Source of the DNA: Gymnogyps californianus
Lineage: Eukaryota > Chordata > Aves > Accipitriformes > Cathartidae
DNA: 64,000 bases
Assembly (NCBI RefSeq): GCF_018139145.2
Contig: NC_059500.1
Span: forward strand, 47,886,072-47,950,071
Direction of reading: 5' to 3'
Positions 1-11,600 of the stretch are shown here, in pieces. Numbering within the stretch: the stretch's first letter is position 1; each line of letters starts with the position of its first letter. The notes beneath the pieces are model-generated. The model worked only from the letters and a program-made list of their open reading frames with translations, was not told where the DNA came from and ran no database searches. A program made the position numbers and the translations under genes.

Positions 1-829
1 GTTTTCTGGGAAGGAAGTTAAAATTTCCTTTAGGAAGAATACTTGTGCAAAAATGACTGGCCCAAGTAGAATTTGTTTGTGTATGTTTGTAGCGTGTGAT
101 TACGCTTGAGGCTTGAATCTTTCTTGTCAAGCTGTTCTCTTCTGACATCCTGTCAGTACAACAACAACGAGCTAAATACAACTTTAATTGTAAATATGTA
201 TTTGGACCTTTGCCCACTACTGTTTTTCCCTGCTGGTTTGATATCCCTAATGGTGACGTGCATCTCATTTGTTTATAAGTTAAAAGTGAAGTGCAGCTTT
301 GGAGTTACGAAAGTTACAGCATACCAAATGCGTGTTTAAATCTGCTAAGATTATTATCTGTGAGCATACTGAACTGAACACGTAGTGCTGGAGAAGACTG
401 GAGGCTCATCTGCCTTTCCAAGCACGAAGCTCAGTTAGGGACGGGTGGCTGCGTGGCAGTCTCAGGGTCAGTTGACCCCGGTTTCAGTTCACCCCGTGTT
501 CCAGCCCCACGTGGGACAAGTCCTGGTTAAGAGGTGCTGGGTGAAGGAAGGGAGATGACTAATTTAAGACCAACACTGCCAAACCTCTTGCCTCGTTTTT
601 TTCCCCAACTAGATGAGCTCAAAGATTTGCCTGTGAGAAGAGAGCATTTTGTTTGTAAACTCTCTGTTCCTGGCTAGGCTACTTGTTGGCCTACATACCT
701 CGCCTGAGAGCCTGGATCAACCACTCCTTCCGGCCCTTGTGTTTGCCTTAAAGTACTAAGAACTGGTCTTCGGAAAGATCAGTTGAACAAGAGTTTCCCT
801 TACTAAGATTTATTTTTTTGGACGAGGCT
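1..829. other. Upstream flank of PLIN2, no gene seen
   Basis: AT-rich to mixed sequence left of the PLIN2 CpG island. In human the next gene on this side is DENND4C, transcribed divergently from PLIN2, but I see no exon of it in these 829 bases. The short reading frames here have no recognisable protein similarity and no splice-site framing. Confidence 0.5.
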
Positions 830-946
830 CTCCCCTCCTGTTCAGATGCCTGACCGGCATCGGGGCGACCGCATTCCTAGGCCGCTGCGCTGCCCTGCCC
901 TTCCCCTGCGGGCCGCCCCCGCCCAGCGGCGGCGGTGACGCGCCCT

Positions 947-960
947 TCTCTCGCGAGAGA
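947..960. promoter_or_regulatory. Perfect 14-bp palindrome containing the TCTCGCGAGA promoter motif
   Basis: The sequence TCTCTCGCGAGAGA reads identically on both strands. Its inner 10 bases are the known TCTCGCGAGA core-promoter motif, enriched in CpG-island promoters and linked to ZBTB33 (Kaiso). It lies about 35 bp upstream of the TATA-like box. The motif is seen directly; a function in PLIN2 control is inference. Confidence 0.5.
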
Positions 961-994
961 GCGGGCGGCGCGCGGCCGGCGGCGGCCGCTCCCC

Positions 995-1002
995 ATAAAT
1001 AG
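995..1002 (+). promoter_or_regulatory. PLIN2: TATA-like box of PLIN2
   Basis: ATAAATAG within CCCCATAAATAGCGGGG stands out as the only AT-rich octamer in the GC-rich island. At normal TATA spacing it would place transcription start near 1025-1032, which leaves a first exon of about 55-60 nt before the gtgagt donor at 1085. Start-site position is inferred. Confidence 0.5.
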
Positions 1003-1024
1003 CGGGGCGAGGGCGGGCCTCCCC

Positions 1025-1084
1025 AGTCAGCGGCGGCGGCGGCGTGAGTGCTTGGGGCGGCGGCGGTTCTTCTTCTCTCCCCGG
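1025..1084 (+). other. PLIN2: PLIN2 non-coding exon 1 (approximate 5' end)
   Basis: Inferred 5' UTR exon. The left edge is set from the TATA-like box, the right edge by the consensus donor gtgagt at 1085. An alternative donor, gtgagt at 1044, would give a shorter exon. No in-frame ATG is expected here, since the PLIN2 start codon is in exon 2 at 3432, as in mammalian PLIN2. Confidence 0.45.
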
Positions 1085-3405
1085 GTGAGTACGGCCGCCC
1101 GCAGCGCTCCGGCCCAGCTCTCCTCGGCCGCAGGGGTGAGGCCGGGCGGCGGGAGAGCTCGGCGCCCGCTCGCCTCCGCGGGGCTGGCTCCGCAATATGG
1201 TGGAGCCTGCCGGGGGAGCGGGCGGGGGCTCCGGCGTCGTCTGCGGCTCGCCGCGGGGCCGCCCCCGCTACCTCCGTCATCGCCCCTGCGGTCCCCCCGC
1301 CCCAAATTCCGGTGTATTTCAGTAGGCTGCTTAAGGCACTCTCGGGACCAGAAAGTCCCGAAATACTCGTCTGCCCCCGGGAGAGGCGTTGGACTGCCCC
1401 ATGCCTGAAGAGGTCCGTGGTGGCACCTGAAAATTGGGGCGTCTTCCTCCCTTGGGCACTGTGGTTAGCCAGGGCAAGCTCCTTGACTCTTTTGCGTGGC
1501 TCATCTTGCTGCTTTCTGGTCTTTAACTTCTTTCCATAGCGAGAGGGAAAAGCAAAAATGAAATTTGTGACTTAGTTTATTCACTTCCCTGTTCAGGATC
1601 TTTTGCTGTCTCTGAAATATGCTTTCGTACCGTGGGCTTTGATTCAGGCAGCTCGCTTACCCACTCCATTGAAGTGGATCTGACTTTTGCCAGAGCTGAA
1701 ACTATTCAAGGGATCTCTGAAACTGTGCAAGATCCTAGCTATCTTCCCTGTCTTTAAGAGCAGGAATAAATTCATGGACTAACTCTTCTATGTTAGTGAC
1801 TAAAATTCAAATCCATGCCATGTGTGGCTGGATCCTTTGGGACACATTACAAATACTGAATAATCCTTAAAGTAAGGGCCCTTCTTCCTTTAGAGGCCAG
1901 ATTCTGTGCTGTTAGCCTCTTCTCCTGTTCTACAGCATGCTTTGCAGTTCAAAGTGAAATTCAGGTGTACTGTAAGTAATCTGACTTGTAATGCTGTGTG
2001 AGAAACCTAACATGTTTCTGGGGGTATTTCAATACTTGGTAGATGGAAGGAAAACTTCTGTAACTGCTGTAACCCTTGTCTGTTACCTGCTTGCATGTTC
2101 CATGTACAGTGGTTAATCTCATTACAGGCATTACCTTATGGCATGTGTGTGTTAATATGTGTAAACATGCCTGTAAAATGTCATGCCTAAAATGTAAAAT
2201 GGCACGCCTTTGTCCTTGTTCCCCATTGTGTAACAGGGGAAAGTTTTAGTTGACCCCAGGCAGAATATTAACACGCTCCTTTTGATATTGTCACACATAT
2301 GAGGGAAGACAGCTGTTGGCTTTTTGACAAGTGTAGGAGAAAGCCTTGAAAACCTCCTCCTTTTGAGGACTGACTTTTAGGTTGCCTTTCTGTTGCCTTC
2401 ATTTATGCAGGTTCTTCTGGAACTTAAGTGTCATATGAAACCATCAATGCAAAAAGTGCTTCTTGCAGATTTAGTTCAGCCTGCATGCATGTGTAGGATG
2501 ACAGTGCACTTCTGTGTGTTCTCCTTATGTGGTACTGCAATACCCCTCTCCTTTTATAGGGTTTGTGTGGGGAGGGCTGTTAGTATTTTCTCCATGGGAA
2601 TACATGTTGGAAAAGAATTGAGTAGTGTAGACTTGTTGAATGACTGGTGTCTGCAGCCTGTTTCAGTGTGGGATGGGTAATAAATCTAAATTAGCATAAA
2701 GGGGAGTGTTTTCTGCAGTGGGAAAATCCTATGCTCTGTGTGTTACAGGAATGCTAACTTTTGAGCAAGCTGAGCAGGGGGAGCCCTACGTGGGCATCAG
2801 GCATGACACTAGATACAATGAACTCGTGAGTTTAGTGAAATGACTTGTGAGAATTGAGCTGAGGTTACTGAAATGAGTACTTCACTTCAATCTTCCATGT
2901 ATTTTCAAGATTTGGACAGCCATGATGACTCAAATTTCAAACTTGACTCCCTTATGCTAACAGAAGATCTAATCTGATTAAAGATATTGGTGGTGGATTC
3001 TTCATCTGACTTAGACATCCTAAACTAGAGTTTTAGGGACTTGTTGGCTAGTGTTTCTTTGTCCTGGCTCAACAGATAAGCCCAGGTGTGTCTGTTTCTT
3101 CTAGAAAAATAACCTAATCCACCAGTTGGTAACTCTTTGGTAATTCTGCAATGAACTGCTGTACCTCAAAGCTTGTCTCTTGCACGTGCCCTACTTGTGT
3201 TGCCTAAACCAAAGAAAGTAATTAGGAAACAAAGTTTTGGATTTCTAAATTGTTAAATAAAATCTAATTCCTGTATGCAAGAATGTGAACATCCTAATCC
3301 CCTTGATCAATGGGATTGATTACAAAAGGGTTGTTGGTTTCAAAGTCTGGTGATTAGATGATGTGGATATGAGGATGTTGTAACTCAGATATGCTTCTTT
3401 CACAG
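1085..3405 (+). other. PLIN2: PLIN2 intron 1
   Basis: Spliced-out sequence between the non-coding exon and the ATG-bearing exon. It starts with gtgagt and ends with a polypyrimidine tract and cacag at 3401-3405. I recognise no repeat, coding exon or RNA gene in it. Confidence 0.6.
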
Positions 3406-3431
3406 GCTGTGTAAGAGTCAAGACCTGAAAA

Positions 3432-6400
3432 ATGGCATTGGCAGCAATTGATCCACAGCAGGTACATCTGAGTTAGCCCCATAGTTTTTTATGTCTAGTT
3501 CAGAAAAATAGGAGTCAACTAACCTCTTTCTCTTTTAAACAGAACATTGTATCAAGGGTTGTCAACCTTCCATTGGTGAGCTCCACCTATGATATGGTGT
3601 CCACAGCTTACATCACCACAAAGGATAACCATCCTTATCTGAAGTCAGTATGTGAGATAGCAGAGAAAGGAGTGAAGACAATTACTTCGGTAGCCATGAC
3701 AAGTGCTATGCCTATCATCCAAAAACTGGAACCACAAAGTAAGGCAAAGATAGAGCTGTTGATAACTTTAATTCAACTTATTGCATTATATATCCAGATG
3801 CACTTACAGTTTAGCACAGTTGTGCTGGTCTGGAGTGTTGTTTCAGGTAGCTGACTGAACCTGTGGCTTGGCTTGTTGAGTAACTGATTACAGATGGGTA
3901 TGATTTAACAAAAAAAAAAATCCAGAGCCAAAGCAGTTTCCAGCTTTCGTAATACTAAACTGACTCCTCTTGATATGTGAGATGGTCACGTAGTCTCTTG
4001 CTCAACACCTTCCTCACCTTTCACCTAGTTTCAAATGCTACTTTTCTACTTTCTCTCACTGAGAACAACTTGTGGTTAAATTTGGCAACTGTGTCACAAG
4101 GGTGTTGTAACCAGGAGCTTGGTTTCACTAAGTGGCAGAAGGCCAGGTGCTTCAGCTTGTTCTAACAGTTGCTTGTAAACTATTGAATGGATTTTCTCTG
4201 CCTGCAAGTGAACTTTTTTCTGGCACTGTAAACCTGCCTTGTTCTTGGGCTTTGCTGCCTCAGATCTTGCTGAAAAGGGGAGGAAAAAACTTTAAGAGCA
4301 TTGTTGCATGAGCTCTGTTTCCAGAGGAATTCTCAACTGGAGATATTTTATACTAAGGCAAAAACAAAAATTAAAACCAACTATTATAATTTCTTTTATA
4401 GTTGTAGTTGCCAACAACTATGCGTGTATAGGTCTAGACAAAATTGAAGAGAGACTGCCTATACTGAATCAACCCACTGACAAGGTAAGTTCTTTCCATG
4501 TACATGTGCTAAGCAGAAGAACTATACACCCTTCCTCTTTTCTATTATCCCTAAAAATACAGGGAGACAGATTTCAATAAGCCATGCCTGAAGTACGGCT
4601 TAGAAGCAATGAGGAAGTGAAAGGTGTTTCTGTAGAATTGTTTGTTACCTTTGAGAGGCCATGAAGCCTCTTTTTTTTTTTTTTTAAATTTGCCCACCAT
4701 TTGACACATCTATCTATAGTTGCTGTTCACTGGTGGGTGTCTCTTAAAATTTGAGTCCTTATCTCTTTCCTACTCAATGTGAAGCAAATAGTGCCTGAAT
4801 TACGTTCACTGAAGTGTTTTGAGCTGAAGGCTGCATGGCAGTCATATTTTGTTTTGTCTTGTACATATGTTTTCAAGGCAGAATTTCTCCGAGGTAACTG
4901 ATACTTGTACAAGCATTAGCATAAATTTATATTTCCTGGATTATGTAGCTCTCACTAGAAAATATTTTTAGTGAATTAACCTGTTTTCTATGGCAGGTTG
5001 TTGCCAATGCTAAGGATGTAGTTGTTGGAGCCAGAGAAGCTGTAACAACCACTGTGACTGGTGCCAAGGAAACAGTTGCTCACACGATCACTGGAGTTGT
5101 GGGCAAGACTAAAGAAGCAATGCAAGACAGCGTAGAAATGACCAAGTCAGTTGTCAATGGCAGCATTAACACTGTCCTGGGAAGTCGTGTGGTGCAAATG
5201 GTGAGCAGTGGAGTGGACAGTGCTCTCACTAAATCAGAGACCCTTGTAGACCAGTATCTCCCACTTACAGAAGCAGAACTAGGTAAGACCTATTCAAGGT
5301 TTGATTTTGTTGGAATGCTTGTATTGGAGAGAAGCAAACAATCATCCATTTATTACTTATTCTCATAGTGGGGAGGGGGCATATGCTTCCCAAACTGCAT
5401 CTTGCCTTGCTGGTTGTAATAGCATCTTCACAGGGAAGCAGAGTGAAAGTAAGGATTTCCACGTATGGTGGTCTATCAGTCTACTCTGGTGCTAAAGGAC
5501 TACTAAATGAGTCCAGTATTCAGCTGTTACTGAGCAAATAAAATTGCCTCAGACCTCTTAAATTTTCTTCCAGTGCTCAATTTGCTTCCTTTTTACATAT
5601 CTAGAGAAAGAAGCTGCAAAAGTTGAAGGTTTTGAAGTTGGAGTTCAAAAGCCAAGCTACTACGTTAGACTGGGATCTCTGTCTTCAAAGGTCCGCACAC
5701 GTGCCTATCAACAAGCCTTAAACAAAGTTAGAGATGCTAAACAGAAAAGCCAGGAGACAATCTCTCGGCTCCATCACACTGTTAGTCTGGTAAGTTTAAG
5801 CTTTCACTTGAGATACAAAAAGCAAATGTTGGCATAATTTTAGAGTGCAGAAAACAGCCAAAAGAGGCATAGGAAGACTGGAATTGCTCTCAGACTAAAT
5901 GCATTTTCTAAATATAAAGCATTTCCCATTCAGAGGGAGGTCCTAAATCAGGCTGAGCAGTAAACTGACCAGCAATTGCTTGTAATTAAGCACTGCAGAA
6001 GTAAAGTGACATGTTTAAAGTGATATTCCTGTTTTAGAGTGCTGGATTTGACACTGACTTCATTCAGTGAAGAAAGTGTCTTGCAATTTAGAAACACTTC
6101 AGTCCTTTAAGTCCTTTTTGTTAATAAAAGTTGGATTCTTTATGGGCTTGCTTTTCTTGCTGTGGCTATCTCTGAGCATTCCTGGGTACTTCAGTAGTCT
6201 TATCCTACCAACGTACCTTTATGTACAGGACAAACTGTGCATAAAGAGTCATGGCCTTCTATATACTTTCAAATCCTTGTGTAGGATGCTAGTGGGGGAG
6301 GGAGAAATAGTTGAGGCAGAGGGATACATTACACAACATCTCAAAACTGCTTCCAGTTTTCTCTTCTTTGAAGAGAAGGAACACACTCCTATATTTCACA

Positions 6401-7756
6401 AAGTCTTGTACACTGAACTTTTAAAGTACTTAAAAAGGAGATTACAAAGCGGGTAAGGTAGGGTAGCCCTAATGGAACTGTTTGGACTCTTTGCTTTACT
6501 TCCTTATTTGGCTGTATTTCAGATCGAGTATGCCAGAAAGAACATGAATAGTGCCAATCAGAAACTTCTTGATGCTCAGGAAAAGCTTTATCAATCCTGG
6601 GTAGAATGGAAGAAAAATACAGGCCAAAATGAGGCTGATGAACTGCATAGCGCTGAGGTAAATAGATGTAAATGTAAACCAGAAATAAATGGATTGTATA
6701 CTGTCAAGGTAATGGCAAACTAACAGTCCTCAAAGTGCACAGTATCTTAACAGCACAGAAGCTTATGTGCAAATGTGGAATGTGAATGTTGAAGCTCAGG
6801 GCAGCTGACTAGTGACTACTATGAAAAGTAGGGGACAAACTCTTAAATGAGCCTATTTCCTGCAAACGCTTGGGTTCATTCTCCTTGCAAGAGAATGCTC
6901 ATCCTGTTTAGCATGTGAACCTGTGTTGGGATATCCATATCTAGATCAGCTAGGACTCACTTATCTGATATGGCCAGACAGAAATAACAATGTCAGCATA
7001 AAGCAGTCTTAGGCACAGACTCACTGAGTCTTATATGTAACTTTAAGCAGTGGTTCATTGATTAGAATATACTTACCTGCTGTGACTTGTTATCCAGAGT
7101 TGAAACAAGAGCTTGCTCATCTGTCGCTGGGTAGAAGCTACCAATGTTTCTGTCCCACAGAGTACTTGAGCATTGAAGAAGTATCAAGTACTTTCAAGTC
7201 TCTGACTCTTCAGACTTAAGACCTGTTTTATTATCTGCTATAGCTTTATTTTACTTACATCCTCTTTACTTTGCTTCTTTATGTATCTTGAGCAACATAA
7301 AGCTGTTACAGTCCTAAAAAGATACTATGTGCTATTATGCTTTTTTGTTTTCAGCACATTGAGTCAAGAACTCTAGCTATTGCACGGAGCCTCACTCAGC
7401 AGCTTCAGACCACCTGCCTCACACTGGTCTCAAGCCTACAGGGGCTGCCACAGAATGTGCAGGATCAGGTTTACAGTGTTGGGTCAATGGCAGGTGATGT
7501 CTACCAGAGCTTTTGGTCAGCATCCTCCTTCCAAGAATTATCAGACAGCTTTCTTACCACTAGCAAAGGACAGCTGAAGAAAATGAAGGAGTCTCTGGAT
7601 GATGTGATGGATTATCTTGTTAACAACACGCCGCTCAACTGGCTGGTAGGTCCCTTTTACCCACAACTGCCTGGCATTCAGCATGCTGAGAGCAAAGGTG
7701 AAGGGGAGAAAAATTCCAGCCAGAAAGACAAACAGCCTGAACACACTGCTGAATAA
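3432..7756 (+). CDS. PLIN2: Perilipin 2 (adipophilin/ADRP), complete, 438 aa
   Basis: PLIN2 coats cytosolic lipid droplets and protects stored triacylglycerol and sterol ester from lipases. The coding exons are 3432-3461, 3543-3738, 4402-4484, 4997-5282, 5605-5789, 6523-6657 and 7355-7756. All have GT-AG borders, phases agree, and the sum is 1317 nt (438 codons plus TAA); human PLIN2 is 437 aa. Residues 1-110 form the PAT domain ([33 protein letters not shown]). Exon 5 (about residues 104-199) carries amphipathic 11-mer repeats such as [11 protein letters not shown] that bind the droplet surface. The C-terminal part has the four-helix-bundle region, with [20 protein letters not shown] and [20 protein letters not shown]. 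The exon 2 leader runs from 3406, and the start is ATG in AAAAATGG. The stop TAA overlaps an AATAAA at 7752-7757. Identification is by direct protein recognition over the full length. Confidence 0.97.
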
Positions 7757-8610
7757 ACTGCATAGCATGCATGTACTCTGCTGACTGACCAAACAAGTGG
7801 CCTTAGCAAGTGTAGCTGTCAAAAAAGCATTGGAGAAAAATCCATAAACATAAGAGTTGGGGAATGATACAGAGAAAGGACACTCTCACACATGGGCTGT
7901 ATTGTCCTGTGTAGTTAAGCCACTCTAAAAACTCAGTCTTGAGTGCCTAAATATTGGCAGCTTACAGTTGTCAAGATGCCTTGTTTGTCAAGTTAAGAAA
8001 CCTCACCATGCTTATTAATGGTATTAATACCATTAGTCTGAATGAAACCTACCATAGCTAAAAGTGTTTGATTTGTTGCTTAATCTGTACCAGAATGATA
8101 TAAAAGCCTTACATATTATGAAATGCATTTAAAAGCCCTGCAGAAAGAGTGCAGAATTCCGAAGCTGAAAGTGGGGTTTCTGAACAAGTCAGCTGGAGTT
8201 ACTTAAATGCTGTGACAGTGTTAACATTAAAAACTTAACTATTGTATAACACAGTAACCTGACCACAGAATTGTAGAATGTCTCAAGTTGTAAGGGACCC
8301 ATAAGGATCATCGGGTCCAACTCCCTCCTCCTTGCAGGACTACCTAAAACTAAATCATATGATTAAGAGTGTCATCCAGGCACTCCTTGAACTCTGACAG
8401 GCTTGGTGCCATGACCACTTCCCTGGGGAGCCTGTTCCAGTGACCAACCAAATCATTATCAATATATTTTTTAATATGCAGTATAAAGACAAGATTCATG
8501 CTGTTTGTACCCAGATGCCTGCTGTTGTGTGTGTTGTTGGTTTTTTTGTAGCCATCCTTTTGTAATTCATTTTGTATGTTAGCAATAAATGCTTCAGTAG
8601 CCAAAGTCTG
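7757..8610 (+). other. PLIN2: PLIN2 3' UTR (end uncertain)
   Basis: Sequence following the PLIN2 stop codon. Candidate poly(A) signals on the + strand are AATAAA overlapping the stop (7752-7757, probably too early), ATTAAA at 8226-8231 and AATAAA at 8584-8589. If the last is used, the 3' UTR is about 850 nt and includes an antisense CR1 fragment. The actual end cannot be decided from sequence alone. Confidence 0.45.
8265..8452 (-). repeat. CR1 LINE 3'-end fragment, antisense
   Basis: On the + strand the block reads as the reverse complement of a CR1 3' end. It begins near a tract resembling GAATTGTAGAATGTC, then TCAAGTTGTAAGGGACCC, CCTTGCAGGACTACC and GGGGAGCCTGTTCCAGTG. The same wording recurs at 53.65-53.82 kb with close similarity, so the two belong to related CR1 subfamilies. 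Truncation at the 5' side is usual for this LINE. It lies in the probable PLIN2 3' UTR. Confidence 0.85.
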
Positions 8611-11600
8611 TCTCCATTTCAGTGGTGTTTAAAACAAATGTAACTTGCTGTTCTGTGACTCCTTCAAACTGGGTCCAGCAGAAAGCAAGCTTGAAATGCA
8701 AATGAAGTAGACATGCATTGAAAAAATCTATTTGTGTGTATGTATAGATAGGTAAGATATTGCTGCAGCATTTCCTTCCTCCCTTTGAGTTCCTGTGCAT
8801 CCTTCCATTTAGTCTTAGCTTTACTGCTGCTTTTTTGGTGCTTGCTGTTGCCTGCTTTTAATGATAACCTAAGCTGTGAGCCGATGGATATTCTAATGTT
8901 GAGAAGAGAAGGATATGGACAAAAAATGCCCTGTCCTGCCTTCGCAGTAGCTGTTCTGTGTGCATGAGACTGCTGGCTATCTGCTTTGGCTGCTGGCTCC
9001 CTACAAACAGTATATACTCCTCAGCTGCAAACACCAGTTTTAACCTGTTTGTTTACCCTGTTTTGAACTTGAGTAACTAATGTACATTAAGACTCAGCTA
9101 CTTGGGTAGAATTGTTCCTCAAAAAATCCTGTGAACCCCTCCCCTGGAGGACAATTATAGTCACTAAGAAATAAGCTTTCTTGGTTTAGGGCTGTCCAGG
9201 TAAGTTGTGTCTGTGTTCTTAATGCATACTCTATGCAACTTTGCTACACTAAATGATTGCAACTCAATGCTGGCCACCATTTTCAGAGGTCACCACATAG
9301 TGTGAAGCAAAAATGGAGTTCAAAGGAAGCTTGTCACCTAGTGACATATTGCTACATAGAACAGTACCTCCACCTGGTACAATGTGGGCACTGAAGCAAA
9401 TTACATGTTGTCTAGCATTCTAATGCTAGAGGGCTTGCTTAGCTGTTAAGTCATGGTTGGTCCAGAAGTGTTGGGAAGACTATTTTAAGTACAATATGAA
9501 ACAATTGTAACAGAGGATTACAGATAAGGATTCTGTAACTTCCAGCTTTAAATACTTGCTTTTTGTAAGGGGGGCTGTTTAACATGAAATTAGTGTGAGA
9601 TGGTGAGATATTCCTTTCCAGCTAGGGCCTGATAAGGCTTCTGGAATTCTTTCAGCAATTAAATCTGTTTAAGTACTGAATGAGTCCAGCCAGAGAATAT
9701 TCTTTTTTATCTCCATTTATAATAAAATTTGTAGCATGCATCCACTGTTGTAGAGGTGCTCAGGAACAGACTGGAGCCAATCAGGTCTGGGAGCAGAGTG
9801 GGAATACCCACTCTTACATGTATTTTAAAATCTGAAGGCTGTGGGCCTTCATTCTGAGGTAATCAATCAAATAAGATATTCAAACTCTTCGCTCTTTTGA
9901 GGACTAAGAAATAAAACAGCACCATTTAGTATTGATGCAAGAGCAATACATCTCTCTGTTCTGCCTTAAGTTGCACTACTGTTTTGTACTCTCTTAGATG
10001 GCTGTCTAGCTTTACTAAATGTCAGCAAGCAGATGAAGTAGAAAGCAAGGGAAAATGTTACCAGCCTAGACCTTCAAATCACTTCTCCCTCACCATGCAC
10101 TGTTGGGTGGCTTCTGTGTAAAAGTTACTTTGACTTCTGACAGCTGACCTACAACTGGTGGCCACAGAGGAATGCCTGGTTAAATGCTTGCCTAATGGTT
10201 GGGCTAATAGCCTGTTATACCAAAATGCTGTATGCAGGTTCCTGTATCATGCTATTGTGGCATGGAGGCAAGAATGATAAGGACACCTTCTAAAGCCATC
10301 TTTGGGTTTTTTTGCCACAGTGGACTGAAGCTGAAGTGCATGCTAAGAACTGCGGAAAACTCTCAAATAGAACGTGGAAAACCTAAGATATTAACAGAGT
10401 AGAGCCTGCTCATAAATTTTTCCTGCCATCATATCACCTGTTTCTCTATAATTGCATGTATCAAACAGCCCAGCTACACTGCACAGAAACTTGCTTGCTC
10501 TTACTCAAAAACCAGTTTTGAGGATATAGCTTGGGCTAGAAAACTGTGAAGTCTCTCTGGAACCTTTTAAAAAAGATAAGACCAGATATGTTGAAAATTA
10601 CAGGAAATAGTTGATCCTATTTGCAGCAAGGCAGATAAACTGAATGAAGTGGAACAGAGCGTCAAAGGCTGCTAGTCACACAAAAACTGGGATGGTAAAG
10701 GTTAGAATACTATCAAAGTAATTATCACTGGTAAGGTTATTTAGGGTTTATTTAGAATTTAGAAAGTGATTGTTCCTCTTTAAGAGATCACTTAAAAATC
10801 ATTCATGCTAGTTGAAACCCCCTTTCCAAGCTCATTTGACAGAGAACTATTATTCTATCATTGCTGATAATTCTTTGCTAAAAAAGTTTTAAATATAAGC
10901 ATTTGTAAATAGCTCCATTTGGTATAAAGGTTTTGCAAACATCATATTTATAGCAGCGTACACATTGGTTAAATCCAAATTACAAGATTTGTATAGGGAC
11001 TGCAGTTGCAGTGATATAGCTAGTTTGCCTCAAACTAAAGAAAGGTGGAAAGCTTTTGAAATCTTTCCTATTCGTTAAGATGACTCTTTTGCAATTATCT
11101 TTTCCAAACTGCAACTTACAGTAATACTATACAGCTAGTAAAATAGGTGAAAAGATTTGGAAACAACTGATGAATTATTTATCTTTATTTAAAAAAAACA
11201 AGACCAAACAGCCAAAAACCACAAAAAAACCACTCAAAAACTTATCTAAGCCATCTAATGAAAAAGAGAAAATGGAACCTAACTTATTTTTTAAGCATGA
11301 TCTGTTGGTCATTTGCGTGACCAGAAAGTCTTACATGCAACAGCTTGCTGAAGGTATTGTGCAGTGTTTTGTTAAATGTATTTCTTTTCATACCAAGATG
11401 GAAATTTTATTTTTTTTGGATAATACAGTCTCTAATGACTAAAAATAAGTGCTTGTGCTGAAAGTGCACAAAATAAGAACCATCTCTCAAATTGCTAGTG
11501 GCTCAGTTCTGAAAATATATTAAGCAAGAAAAAATGGATTAAAGTTAAGTTAGTATTGACATTAACATTAGTATATGAAGACAGCAAAACACTGAAGTAT

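Larger units (their letters stand above)
830..1300 (+). promoter_or_regulatory. PLIN2: PLIN2 promoter CpG island
   Basis: A sharply GC- and CpG-rich block in otherwise about 40% GC DNA, directly upstream of and overlapping the non-coding first exon of PLIN2. It holds a TGACG CRE half-site at 936-940, a long palindrome around CGCG at 947-960 and a TATA-like ATAAATAG at 995-1002. The donor of exon 1 (gtgagt at 1085) lies inside it. Assignment to PLIN2 is by position and strand. Apparent long open frames on both strands here are by-products of high GC. Confidence 0.7.

Noticed and set aside
1..829. First exon of DENND4C on the minus strand
   Set aside because: Expected from human gene order, but no recognisable coding sequence or second CpG island is present in this flank.
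810..1539. Overlapping Arg/Ala/Pro-rich open frames of 92-163 codons on both strands
   Set aside because: They lie in the PLIN2 CpG island, where stop codons are rare; composition is that of translated GC-rich DNA and they overlap the promoter and exon 1.
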